A stretch of 64,000 bases of DNA, from assembly GCF_001427285.1 (NCBI RefSeq), contig NZ_LMFV01000023.1, forward strand, positions 186,001-250,000, given 5' to 3'. Below are positions 44,823 to 53,355 of this stretch, one piece after another; positions within the stretch are counted from its first letter, which is position 1; the number at the start of each line of letters is the position of its first letter. Origin of the DNA: Mesorhizobium sp. Root552 (GTDB lineage: Bacteria > Pseudomonadota > Alphaproteobacteria > Rhizobiales > Rhizobiaceae). The notes beneath the pieces were generated by a model. It ran no database searches. It worked only from the letters and a program-made list of their open reading frames with translations, and was not told the origin of the DNA. Made by a program: the position numbers and the translations under genes.

Positions 44823-44893
44823 ACGTTGCCTTCCTTTGCCACGCAGGCGGGGGCCGTTCCCGTGGCCCGGCCGGCTTTTGGCGCCGGTCAAAT

Positions 44894-44911
44894 TCATTCG
44901 TATGCAAATGA
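44894..44911. promoter_or_regulatory. Palindromic operator candidate for the MarR regulator
   Basis: TCATTCGTATGCAAATGA matches its reverse complement at 14 of 18 positions. It overlaps the -10 box of the predicted operon promoter, the place a MarR repressor would block. No binding data; assignment is inference. Confidence 0.5.
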
Positions 44912-44935
44912 TATCAAGCCGCCCCGGATTGTCAA
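44908..44935 (-). promoter_or_regulatory. Predicted sigma-70 promoter of the hydroxylase-HnR operon
   Basis: TTGACA (44935-44930) and TATCAT (44913-44908) with a 16-base spacer on the minus strand, about 85 bases before the GTG at 44822. Both boxes are good matches. Confidence 0.65.
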
Positions 44936-45037
44936 AGCAGCTTTTGGGATGTTGCTTTGAGGTTGACGCAGGCCCGCATCTGGTCAAGTTACACCGGCCC
45001 ACAAGGGCGCTGTGCAATCGGTTCACAAGGAGGCTTC

Positions 45038-45637
45038 ATGGCTGGCGAAGCACTCGTCGTTATCGACCTGCAGAACGATTTCTGCCCCGGCGGCGCATTG
45101 GCGGTCACCGGCGGCGACGAGATCGTACCACTGGTCAACGACATGATCCGCAATACCGAACATGTCGTATTGACCCAGGACTGGCATCCTGCGGGCCATT
45201 CCAGCTTTGCGTCCAGCCATCAGGGCACCAAGCCGTTCGAAGCGATCACCATGCCCTATGGTGAACAGACATTGTGGCCCGATCACTGCATCCAGGGCAG
45301 CCTCGGGGCGGACTTTCATTCCGGCCTTGCATGGACCAAGGCCGAACTGGTCGTGCGCAAGGGCTTTCGCACCGCAATCGACAGCTACTCGGCCTTCTTC
45401 GAAAATGACCACAAGACCCCGACCGGATTGGCGGGCTACCTGAAGGAGCGCGGCATCGGTTCGATTATCCTGGCCGGCCTTGCCACCGATTTTTGCGTTG
45501 CCTATTCCGCGCTGGACGCTGTGAAACAGGGGTTCGAAACGTCGGTGCGCCTTGATGCCTGCCGGGGCATCAACTTGAATGGTTCCGTCGATGCCATGGT
45601 CAAGCGCATGCGCGAGGCGGGCGTCAAGCTGGTCTAG
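45038..45637 (+). CDS. pncA: Nicotinamidase
   Basis: Cytosolic isochorismatase-fold hydrolase that turns nicotinamide into nicotinate and ammonia. The 199 aa protein has catalytic D10 (VVIDLQNDFCPGGAL), K108 (VVRKGF) and C153 (LATDFCVAYSA), and the metal site D48-W-H50...H54 (DWHPAGH). Length and motifs agree with E. coli PncA. ATG 45038 has a perfect AAGGAGG. It is divergent from the hydroxylase-HnR operon, and pncB lies 8 kb downstream, so its product could go to NAD salvage or to breakdown. Confidence 0.95.
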   Translation: MAGEALVVIDLQNDFCPGGALAVTGGDEIVPLVNDMIRNTEHVVLTQDWHPAGHSSFASSHQGTKPFEAITMPYGEQTLWPDHCIQGSLGADFHSGLAWTKAELVVRKGFRTAIDSYSAFFENDHKTPTGLAGYLKERGIGSIILAGLATDFCVAYSALDAVKQGFETSVRLDACRGINLNGSVDAMVKRMREAGVKLV

Positions 45638-45703
45638 GCGGATGGAAAATCGTTGCCGCGACAATTGCGCGGTGGCCAACAATTAAAAAGTGGGCGGGTA
45701 CAG

Positions 45704-47128
45704 GTGCGCATTCTTAAAATTCTGACGGCCGTTCTCGCGCTGGCGGGCGTTGCGGCAAACCCCGCCTTTGCCGCCGAGGCACATGGATTGCCGGGTACCG
45801 AAATGTCGCTCTTGTGGGCGATGCCGTTTGCCGGTCTTTTGTTGTCCATCGCCACCGGGCCGCTTCTGTTTCCGCACTTCTGGGAACACCATTACGGCAA
45901 GATCGCCGCGTTCTGGTCGGCCCTTGTCATTGTGCCCCTGATCGCCGGCTATGGCATGCCCACTGCAACGGAAGCCGTGCTGCACGCGGTGCTTCTCGAA
46001 TACATGTCGTTCATCATCCTGCTGTTTGCTCTCTTCACCATCTCGGGCGGCATCCTCGTTGCCGGCAACATACATGGCACGCCACTGGTCAACGCCGGCC
46101 TTCTGTTTATAGGAGCCGCCCTGGCTTCGGTGATCGGCACGACCGGGGCCTCTATGGTCATGATCCGGCCGATCATCCGCGCCAATGACAACAGGCCGTT
46201 CAATGCTCATGTCGTCGTATTTTTCATTTTCCTGGTTTCAAACATTGGCGGTTCGCTGACGCCGCTCGGCGATCCGCCGCTGTTCGTCGGCTTCCTGCGC
46301 GGTGTCGATTTCTTCTGGACCACGGTGCATATCCTGCCCGACACACTCTTTGTCGGCGGGTTGGTGCTGGCCGTCTTCTTCGTCCTCGATGTCATTCTTC
46401 ACAGGCGAGAGCAGGGGGCGCCCAAGATCAAGGACCCGACGCCGGATTCCAAGGTGCGCATCCGTGGTTTGCCAAACCTGCCGCTGCTTGCAGGCGTCAT
46501 TGCCGCAATCCTGATGTCGGCTTCGTGGCAGCCCGGCATTGCCTTCACCATTCAAGGCGTCACGGTCGAATTGCAGAACCTCGTTCGGGACATCATCATC
46601 CTGGCGCTGGCATTCGCCTCGCTTGCCATTTCGCGCAAGGAATATCGGGCAGCAAACGGCTTCAACTGGGGGCCAATTTCCGAGGTGGCCAAGCTGTTTG
46701 CCGGCATCTTCATCTGCATCGTGCCAGTGGTGGCCATCCTGCGGGCAGGTCTCGATGGATCGCTCGGTCCGCTCGTATCGCTGGTTACGTTGCAAACAGG
46801 CGAGCCGAACGATCTGGCCTATTTCTGGCTGACAGGCGTGCTGTCGTCGTTCCTCGACAATGCGCCGACCTATCTCGTGTTCTTCGAAATGGCCGGCGGA
46901 GATCCGCAGCACCTTATGAACGAGTATGCATCAACACTGGCGGCCATATCTGCGGGTGCAGTGTTCATGGGTGCCAACACCTACATCGGCAATGCGCCCA
47001 ATTTCATGGTCTATGCCATCGCCAAGGACAAGGGCGTCAGGATGCCGAGCTTCTTCGGCTATATGCTGTGGTCCGGGTTGGTGCTGATCCCCGTCTTTGT
47101 CGTGTCGAGTCTGATTTTCTTTGGTTGA
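45704..47128 (+). CDS. NhaD-like sodium/proton antiporter or anion carrier
   Basis: A 474 aa inner-membrane protein of the ion transporter superfamily with a signal-like first segment (VRILKILTAVLALAG...AFA) and about 11 more membrane helices. Family motifs are VSNIGGSLTPLGDPPLFVGFLRG near 165 and SSFLDNAPTYLVFFEMAGGD near 380, as in NhaD and CitM-type carriers. Cargo is uncertain: Na+/H+ exchange is the common annotation, dicarboxylate or other anion transport is possible. Start GTG 45704 is tentative; the frame is open to 45653. It follows pncA by 66 bp on the same strand. Confidence 0.85.
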   Translation: MRILKILTAVLALAGVAANPAFAAEAHGLPGTEMSLLWAMPFAGLLLSIATGPLLFPHFWEHHYGKIAAFWSALVIVPLIAGYGMPTATEAVLHAVLLEYMSFIILLFALFTISGGILVAGNIHGTPLVNAGLLFIGAALASVIGTTGASMVMIRPIIRANDNRPFNAHVVVFFIFLVSNIGGSLTPLGDPPLFVGFLRGVDFFWTTVHILPDTLFVGGLVLAVFFVLDVILHRREQGAPKIKDPTPDSKVRIRGLPNLPLLAGVIAAILMSASWQPGIAFTIQGVTVELQNLVRDIIILALAFASLAISRKEYRAANGFNWGPISEVAKLFAGIFICIVPVVAILRAGLDGSLGPLVSLVTLQTGEPNDLAYFWLTGVLSSFLDNAPTYLVFFEMAGGDPQHLMNEYASTLAAISAGAVFMGANTYIGNAPNFMVYAIAKDKGVRMPSFFGYMLWSGLVLIPVFVVSSLIFFG

Positions 47129-47140
47129 GAATGGTATAAC

Positions 47141-47848
47141 TCAGCCAACCCCGACATAGCGTTTCACTGCCGAAGGATCGGCCCGCAACTGCTCGATCTC
47201 GAGCGTTTCACGGTTGCGGCCGTTTTCGATGAACGAAACCCGGTCGGCGACGGACAGGATCGCGTCGACCCGCTGCTCGACCAGTATGGTTGAAACACCC
47301 CGTTGGCGCAGCTGCGAAATCGCCTCACGAATCTTCTGGATCATCGACGGCATCAAGCCTTCGGTGGGTTCGTCGAGCAGCAGCACCTGTGGCTCCACGC
47401 ACAGTGCCCTTGCCATCGCCAGCATCTGCTGTTCGCCGCCGGACAGGGTGCCTGAACGCTGCTTCAGCCGCTCACGAAGCAGAGGGAACATCTCCAGGAC
47501 GGTCTCTCGCGTGGCGCGCCCTTTGCGGCGCGTGTTGAGTCCGATTTCCAGATTTTCCGCCACCGTCATTTCGGCAAACAGGCGGCGACCTTGTGGCACA
47601 TAGGCAATGCCGGCTTTCGGCACTTCATGCGCCGGCAAACCTGTCAGGTCGATGCCGCTGAGCTTTATCGAGCCCTGACGGGCCGGCACCAGCCCCATGA
47701 TCGCTTTCAGGGTGGTTGTCTTGCCGGCGCCATTGCGGCCAAGCAGGCACAGGACTTCGCCTTGGCGCAATGTGAGGTCGAGACCGTGCAGGACCTGAAC
47801 CTCACCGTAGAAACAGTCGAGCCCGGAGACGGTCAAGGCATCAATCAT
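47141..47848 (-). CDS. livF: Branched-chain amino acid-type ABC transporter ATPase LivF
   Basis: A 235 aa ATPase of the HAAT importer family. Walker A GRNGAGKTT is near residue 36, the Q-loop IAYVPQGRRLFAEMTVAEN near 80, the signature LSGGEQQMLAMARAL near 132, and Walker B VLLLDEPTEGL near 153, ending in the LivF-type RVSFIENGR. ATG 47848 was preferred because GGGAGG lies just before it and it overlaps the LivG end by 8 bp; GTG 47869 is also open. Last gene of the K-H-M-G-F operon. Confidence 0.93.
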   Translation of the reverse strand: MIDALTVSGLDCFYGEVQVLHGLDLTLRQGEVLCLLGRNGAGKTTTLKAIMGLVPARQGSIKLSGIDLTGLPAHEVPKAGIAYVPQGRRLFAEMTVAENLEIGLNTRRKGRATRETVLEMFPLLRERLKQRSGTLSGGEQQMLAMARALCVEPQVLLLDEPTEGLMPSMIQKIREAISQLRQRGVSTILVEQRVDAILSVADRVSFIENGRNRETLEIEQLRADPSAVKRYVGVG

Positions 47849-48569
47849 CGCCGCCTCCCAGATAGGCACGCTGGACGGCAGCGTTGGAACGGATAGCCTC
47901 TGGCGTACCTTCGGCCAAAATCCGGCCGGCCTCGAACACCGTAATGCGGTCAGCCAGTTCCATCACGACCGGCATATTGTGCTCGATGATGAGTAGGGTT
48001 GCTTCGCTGGCGATCTCACGAACAAGCCCGATGAAATTCTCGATCTCGCTGTCCGCCAATCCTTGCGTCGGTTCATCGAGCACCAGAAGGCGTGGTTTCA
48101 GTGCCAGCCCCATCGCCACCTCGAGAAGACGTTGATGACCATAGGCGAGTTGTCCGGCCGGCACATTTGCCCGATCCGCCAGTCCGACACGTTCAAGTGC
48201 TTCCATCACCCCGGCATGCACTTGCCCTTTCGACCGGCCATCGGTCAGCGTGCGCTGCACCGGCAGGGCAACGTTCTCGTAGGCGCTGAGGTTTGCGAAA
48301 ATGCTGGTGATCTGAAAGGTGTAGGCGATACCCAGGCGCACCCGTTTGTGCGCCGGCAGGTTGGTGATGTCCGCGTTGTCGAACACGATCATGCCGGCGG
48401 TGGGTTCTATGCGGCCGCACACAAGGCTGACGAAGGTGGTCTTGCCGGCACCGTTCGGGCCGATGACGGCTCGAATCTCTCCTGGCATTAGGGCGAAGTC
48501 GACATTGTCCACGGCGCGCAAGCCGCCGAAATGGCGAGACAGGCCTTTGGTGGTCATCAGCGGCATCAT
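47841..48569 (-). CDS. livG: Branched-chain amino acid-type ABC transporter ATPase LivG
   Basis: A 242 aa ATPase partner of LivF. It starts MMPLMTTKGLSRHFGGLRAV; Walker A is GPNGAGKTTFV near residue 40, AYTFQITSIFANLSAYENVALP near 88 is the LivG-type Q-loop, the signature is in LAYGHQRLLEVAMGLA (degenerate, as usual for LivG), and Walker B is LLVLDEPTQGL near 160. ATG 48569 overlaps the LivM stop; ATG 48566 is also possible. A longer frame to 48767 lies inside livM and is not used. Confidence 0.93.
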   Translation of the reverse strand: MMPLMTTKGLSRHFGGLRAVDNVDFALMPGEIRAVIGPNGAGKTTFVSLVCGRIEPTAGMIVFDNADITNLPAHKRVRLGIAYTFQITSIFANLSAYENVALPVQRTLTDGRSKGQVHAGVMEALERVGLADRANVPAGQLAYGHQRLLEVAMGLALKPRLLVLDEPTQGLADSEIENFIGLVREIASEATLLIIEHNMPVVMELADRITVFEAGRILAEGTPEAIRSNAAVQRAYLGGGDD

Positions 48570-49531
48570 GGCAGCCACCGTACCCAGCGCTGCCTGAGCG
48601 TACCGAGGATGCCTTTCGGGAAGAACAGTACGAGCAATATCAGTGCTATGCCCACGATCAGAAGATACGCGGATGTGTAGCCGCTGGTGATGTCGACTAT
48701 ATAGTACATGAACAGCGTGCCGATCAGCGGCCCAAGCGTCGTCGCAGCCCCTCCCAGCAGCACCCACAACAGCGGCAGGATAGAATACTGGACCGATGCG
48801 AAATTGGCGCCGACATAGCCGAACAGCAGCGCATAAGCCCCGCCAGCGGCGGCGCAGATAACACCGGAAATCACGACCGCCGCAAGCTTGTTGGCAAACG
48901 TATCGTAGCCCAGCATACGGGTGCGCTCTTCGTTCTCGCGGACGGCGATCAGAACGCGGCCGAAGCGCGACCTTACGACAGCCAGCGTCAGCAAAAGGAC
49001 GATCGAAAACAGCACCAACGCTACCATGTAGCGCGCGGTCGGATTTGTGAGATCCAGAACGGTATCACCCAAATGGACCACGCGCTCCTGCTGCTGCAAC
49101 ACCAACCCCTGGTCGCCTCCGGTCAGGGGTGCGAAGTAGAGGATCGCCAAGGCCAGCACCTGTGCAAACATCATCGTGACGATCATGAAGGCCACGCCGG
49201 ATGTACGAAGTGCCAATAGCCCGATAACGAGGGACAACACCGCCCCGCAGGCAAGCGCGGCCATGAAGGCGACGGGAACCGACAGCCCGAAATGATGAAC
49301 GCCAAGGCCTGCTCCGTAGAGTCCAGCGGCAAAGAACATGGCATGGCCCAAACTGAGCAGGCCGACATAGCCGAACAGCAAATTGTAGCCCATGGCAAAG
49401 GTGGCGAGCACGAGGATGCGTGCCAGCAACCCATGATGATAAGCAGGCAGAATGAAGTTGAGGACGAACAGAAGGGCGATGACGGCCACATGCAGTAGAT
49501 AGGCTTTGGCCGGTGAAGAACCTTCCATCAT
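48566..49531 (-). CDS. livM: Branched-chain amino acid-type ABC transporter permease LivM
   Basis: A 321 aa inner-membrane permease with about nine hydrophobic segments. The family stretch YNLLFGYVGLLSLGHAMFFAAGLYGAG is at about residues 49-75, RTSGVAFMIVTMMFAQ near 110 and VRENEERTRMLGYDTFANKL near 197 is the cytoplasmic coupling loop. It starts 4 bp inside the LivH end. The ligand of the transporter is not shown by the permeases; family members carry branched-chain amino acids, urea, amides or aromatic acids. Confidence 0.93.
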   Translation of the reverse strand: MMEGSSPAKAYLLHVAVIALLFVLNFILPAYHHGLLARILVLATFAMGYNLLFGYVGLLSLGHAMFFAAGLYGAGLGVHHFGLSVPVAFMAALACGAVLSLVIGLLALRTSGVAFMIVTMMFAQVLALAILYFAPLTGGDQGLVLQQQERVVHLGDTVLDLTNPTARYMVALVLFSIVLLLTLAVVRSRFGRVLIAVRENEERTRMLGYDTFANKLAAVVISGVICAAAGGAYALLFGYVGANFASVQYSILPLLWVLLGGAATTLGPLIGTLFMYYIVDITSGYTSAYLLIVGIALILLVLFFPKGILGTLRQRWVRWLP

Positions 49532-50409
49532 CGGGCTGTCCTGCCGAACAGCCCTTGCGGGCGAAACACCAGCACCATTGCCACCAGCAGGGTGGCGATC
49601 ATCTTGGCCAGCGTCGGTGAAAAGAACACTGAGATCACGCCGTCCGAAACGCCGATCAGAACGGCTGCTACAACGGTGCCGCGCAGCGAGCCTAGCCCGC
49701 CGATGATCACCACGATGAAGGACAGGAGCAGTGGGTCCTGACCCATCAGGTAATGCGCCTGGCTGATCGGTACGATCAGCACCGCGGCAATGGCGGCCAG
49801 CATGGCGCCGAGCGCGAACACGCCGGCGTAGACGCGGTCGACCGGAATGCCGAACGCTTGCGCTGTTTCGCGGTCATACTGCGTGGCGCGCATGATCAGT
49901 CCGGCCTTGGTCCGTGTCATGACAAGCCAGGATATGACCAGCAGCAAAGCTGAGGCCGCGATGATGGAAAGCTTGTAGCCGGAGTAACCGAACCAGGGCA
50001 GCGAGATACGAACGTTGAATGGTGGCAGGACGGGGCGAGCATCTGCCCCATAGAAAGTCAGCGCCAACTGCTGGATGATGTAGAGCAGACCGATGGTTGC
50101 CACGATGGTGGCTTCCGGATCGTAGTTCACTTTGCGCAGCACCAGCCGCTCGGCAGCCAGCGCTACGGCACCTACGATCAGTGGCGCCAGCAAAAGCGCT
50201 GCGATGAAACCGATAGCCGGGTTGCCGCCGATGCTGGTAGTGATCGCCCACGCCAGAACGGCGCCCAGCATGAACAGTTCGCCATGCGCGACATTGACGA
50301 CGCGCATGACGCCGAACACGAGCGAAAGACCGAGCGCCGTCAGGGCAAGCACGGCTGAGGTGACCAGCCCTTCCAGAACCGCCAGCAGCAGGTGAGGTCC
50401 AAAGGCCAT
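49528..50409 (-). CDS. livH: Branched-chain amino acid-type ABC transporter permease LivH
   Basis: A 293 aa inner-membrane permease with about eight hydrophobic segments. Typical LivH pattern: LTALGLSLVFGVMRVVNVAHGELFMLGA at residues 22-49, TIGLLYIIQQLALTFYG near 105, and GLIMRATQYDRETAQAFGIPVDRVYAGVFALG near 170 (split), the coupling loop, then VIIGGLGSLRGTVVAAVLIG near 240. It follows the binding protein by 38 bp and overlaps livM by 4 bp. Confidence 0.93.
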   Translation of the reverse strand: MAFGPHLLLAVLEGLVTSAVLALTALGLSLVFGVMRVVNVAHGELFMLGAVLAWAITTSIGGNPAIGFIAALLLAPLIVGAVALAAERLVLRKVNYDPEATIVATIGLLYIIQQLALTFYGADARPVLPPFNVRISLPWFGYSGYKLSIIAASALLLVISWLVMTRTKAGLIMRATQYDRETAQAFGIPVDRVYAGVFALGAMLAAIAAVLIVPISQAHYLMGQDPLLLSFIVVIIGGLGSLRGTVVAAVLIGVSDGVISVFFSPTLAKMIATLLVAMVLVFRPQGLFGRTAR

Positions 50410-50447
50410 TCAGTCAGGCTGCCCGATTGAACCCGGTCGCTCCCCGG

Positions 50448-51752
50448 TCACAGAGCCTGCGTCGTGTAGTCAGCCTCTGGTTCGTATTGCCCGTCTTCGA
50501 TCGACGTCTTGTGAACCACGGTAAGCTTGCCGCCTTCGAGTTTGGAGATGTTCTGGCTGCCGAAGACCTGGTGAATCTTGCCGTTGAACACCTTCTTGCC
50601 TTGCGGATGCTCTGGCCCTTCAGCGAATTCGGTCAGTGCTTCGGTCGCCTCGATCAGCTTGGCGCGGTCTTCCGGCCCCTTGTAGCCGCTGTCTTCCATC
50701 GCCTTCTTGATAACGTAGAGTGTTTCCCAGCAGCCGAACATATGGGCGGCGGTCGACACGTCGTTGGCATCGCTTGTGGAAGCGCCGTTGTCGTCGATCC
50801 CTACTGCTGCGCGATAGGCTTTCATCGCATCGCTGTCGTCGGCCTGCGCATAGCGCGGCGCGCCTTCCCAGAAGTGACTGCCGTTGAGATATTCGAGGCC
50901 GGGGCTGTTGACGTCTACCGCTTCCAGCGAATCGATGAAGCCGAACAGCTTGGGCCCGTTCGAGCCGTAGAATTCGCCGAGTTCCTTGACGAAGGTGAGC
51001 ACGGCCGGACCAACCATGACGTGATAGATGACGTCGGTTTCGGCAGGGATCTGCGGGAAGTACTTGGTGAACGAGCTTTCCGTCGGCGGAATGGCGATCT
51101 GGGCGACGACTTCCGCACCGGCGTTCTTGAGCGCCGGCGGCAGGTAGTCGCGGTGGTCGTAGCCGAAGGCATAGTCCGGGAAGACCATCGTGACCTTCTT
51201 GCCGGCATTTGCCGCGATCCACGGCGCGACCGACGTCACCTGCGCGCGCACATCGGTGATGCCTGGCTGCAGGCAATAGCGGTTCAGCTTACCGGAGGCG
51301 ACATGGTAGCCTTCGCTCACCACATAGTAAGGAATCTTGAGCTCACCGGCGGTCGGTGCGGAGCCGATCACCACGTTCGAAAACAGCGTGCCGTAGACGA
51401 TGTCGGTCTTGTGCTGGTTGGCGAATTTGCCGACCACCTCTGCGCCGCGGCCGGCGTCGGTGCCGTCGTCTTCGATGACGATTTCAACCTGGCGTCCATT
51501 GATGCCGCCGGCATCGTTGATCAGCTTGATCGCCGCATTGGTGGTCTTTTCGTACCAACGGCCATAGGCGGCGCCGATACCGGTGCGATGGCATTGGAAG
51601 CCGATCTTGATCGGCGCGGAGCTTTGCGCCTGAGAGTAGCGGACAAATCCGGGAGCGACGAGACCCGAGCCTGTTGCAACAAGGCCTTTGAGCGCGGTAC
51701 GGCGTGTAATGCCCTTCTTGCTAAGATCGAAAAATCCCTGCCGATCAGTCAT
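50448..51752 (-). CDS. Branched-chain amino acid-type ABC transporter substrate-binding protein
   Basis: A 434 aa periplasmic binding protein of the type I (Leu/Ile/Val, amide/urea-like) fold. The N-terminus has a twin-arginine signal (ITRRTALKGLVATGSGLV, residues 15-32), so it is probably folded before export. The mature part starts APIKIGFQCHRTGIGAAYG; NDAGGINGRQVEIVIEDDGTDAGRG and PDYAFGYDHRD follow. It is longer than LivK (about 370 aa) and lies first in the K-H-M-G-F operon. Given the neighbours, an N-heterocycle or amide ligand is worth testing. Confidence 0.9.
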   Translation of the reverse strand: MTDRQGFFDLSKKGITRRTALKGLVATGSGLVAPGFVRYSQAQSSAPIKIGFQCHRTGIGAAYGRWYEKTTNAAIKLINDAGGINGRQVEIVIEDDGTDAGRGAEVVGKFANQHKTDIVYGTLFSNVVIGSAPTAGELKIPYYVVSEGYHVASGKLNRYCLQPGITDVRAQVTSVAPWIAANAGKKVTMVFPDYAFGYDHRDYLPPALKNAGAEVVAQIAIPPTESSFTKYFPQIPAETDVIYHVMVGPAVLTFVKELGEFYGSNGPKLFGFIDSLEAVDVNSPGLEYLNGSHFWEGAPRYAQADDSDAMKAYRAAVGIDDNGASTSDANDVSTAAHMFGCWETLYVIKKAMEDSGYKGPEDRAKLIEATEALTEFAEGPEHPQGKKVFNGKIHQVFGSQNISKLEGGKLTVVHKTSIEDGQYEPEADYTTQAL

Positions 51753-51905
51753 GGCATCGTTCCCTGTTTTCAGCTGTGGCCATTGAGTGGAATGCGAAAT
51801 TGCACTTGTTGCAAACGGTCAAAAACATATGGCCAGAAGCTAAACCATCAAAGCCGGAACATGGCAAGAAACCATTGCGCGAAGCTTTTTGCCTTTTCAC
51901 CCGAC

Positions 51906-53348
51906 CTATCCGGCGGTAGGCGTCGCCAGCAGCCAAAGCCCGAAAATCGTATAGCCGATCATCAGCAAGGTAAGGGGAAACTGGCTGATGGCAGCCTTGA
52001 CCGGTTGAGGGTGCAGGCGAAACGCAAGTCCGTGCGCGACGAGAACCGCAAGTACGTGCCCCGCGATAATCGCACCGGACTGGATGTTCCACAGAACCCA
52101 TGCCGATTCCGCACCTGCTACGATTCCGGCCCCAATCTGCAGATGCGCGGTGCCGAACAGATTCCATCCGAGCCCAAACGGGTCTGATAGTGCGGCGATG
52201 GCGTATTGTCCGTCTACCAGCAGCGAAGTCAGATAGTGCGCAATGTGATAGGCAAGGGCGATCGGGACGATCGACCAGACCAGAAGCCCGGCATTTGCCA
52301 GGAGAGCAGATGAATCTCCCGCCATTTTCTGCCCTGCGGCAACGGCGAGAAGGAATATCGCAGCGAGCATGGCAAAGCTAAGCAAAAGACCGGTCGTGCT
52401 GATACCTAGCAAGGCAGTTCGACCGGGGAATTCGAGCGGATTTATTCCGTTGAGGCCAAGCCAGAAAAAAGTCTTCGACAGGCCATCGAACGATACCGAC
52501 GACAGCGCTAGCAGAATGAAGGCGGTGCCGCTGGGATGCAATTTTTCCGCGCCCAGGAGCCGCGCTCCGGGCATACACAGCCGTAAGCGATTGTCCGCAC
52601 CCTGCGCCACCGGGGCGAAGCGCGAGACAATGGCGAAGAAAACCGAGAGGAACTCGCCGCAGCGGCTCCATTCGCCATAGCCGAAGATCAGCATGACGAT
52701 GAAAGTTGCGGACCAATAGAAGCCGACTGCAAAAGCCAGTCGCGCAGGGTCATCCGGTGCCGGGTCGACAAGCTCGAACCATGCGAAGGCGAACAGCAAA
52801 ATGACTGCCGGCCAACAGCCGAGTTTTGGTGAAATCCGGGCTCGTCCCGGCGAAATCCCCGTAAATCGCCTGACCAGCCAATAGGGGCCGTACCACGGGT
52901 TGATCCATGACCACAGGTTGCCGAACAGGCCGTGCAGCAGCGTCAGTCCGATCCACACCAACGTCCAGATGGTGAGCGGCAGGGGGTTGGACAGCGGGTC
53001 GCGGCTGCCGAACAGGCCAGCGGCAATGAGAACCGCAAGAGAGATGAAGGAAAGCATGCTGGCAAGCGGGCGAAGCTTGTCCGGACAAGGAAACAACGTC
53101 AGGCGCTTGCGCCAAATCCGTTCCAGCATATCCGGCGGGAACAGGGCCAGAACGAGAAAGGATGCTCCGACCGCGAATGCCCCGCCTACGACATAGTAGC
53201 CGGTTGGCAAGAGCAGCACATGGCCGCGATCAGATGCATGGGCGAGGGCAGGTGTCGGAACGGACGCAGCGGCCAGGAGCAAGAGGGTTGCGAAACATGC
53301 CGCCGGACGAGGCCACAAACCGGAAATCACCGCAGGCGGATTGCGCAA
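51906..53348 (-). CDS. Polytopic membrane protein of unknown function
   Basis: A 480 aa protein I cannot place in a known family. It has a signal-like segment (residues 14-36, ending PALAHASDRGHV) and about 11 further hydrophobic segments; a Trp-rich loop NLWSWINPWYGPYWLVRRFTG near residue 147 and the His-containing AYHIAHYLTSLLVDGQYA near 377 are the clearest marks. The start TTG 53348 lies 7 bp after the pncB stop, so it is probably co-transcribed with pncB; GTG 53333 is another start. Histidines on two loops could bind a metal; this is speculation. Confidence 0.75.
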   Translation of the reverse strand: MRNPPAVISGLWPRPAACFATLLLLAAASVPTPALAHASDRGHVLLLPTGYYVVGGAFAVGASFLVLALFPPDMLERIWRKRLTLFPCPDKLRPLASMLSFISLAVLIAAGLFGSRDPLSNPLPLTIWTLVWIGLTLLHGLFGNLWSWINPWYGPYWLVRRFTGISPGRARISPKLGCWPAVILLFAFAWFELVDPAPDDPARLAFAVGFYWSATFIVMLIFGYGEWSRCGEFLSVFFAIVSRFAPVAQGADNRLRLCMPGARLLGAEKLHPSGTAFILLALSSVSFDGLSKTFFWLGLNGINPLEFPGRTALLGISTTGLLLSFAMLAAIFLLAVAAGQKMAGDSSALLANAGLLVWSIVPIALAYHIAHYLTSLLVDGQYAIAALSDPFGLGWNLFGTAHLQIGAGIVAGAESAWVLWNIQSGAIIAGHVLAVLVAHGLAFRLHPQPVKAAISQFPLTLLMIGYTIFGLWLLATPTAG

Positions 53349-53355
53349 TGCTTCT

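Noticed and set aside
50427..52187. 586-codon open frame opposite the Liv binding protein
   Set aside because: Covers the well-supported binding-protein gene on the other strand and an intergenic region; no recognisable protein.
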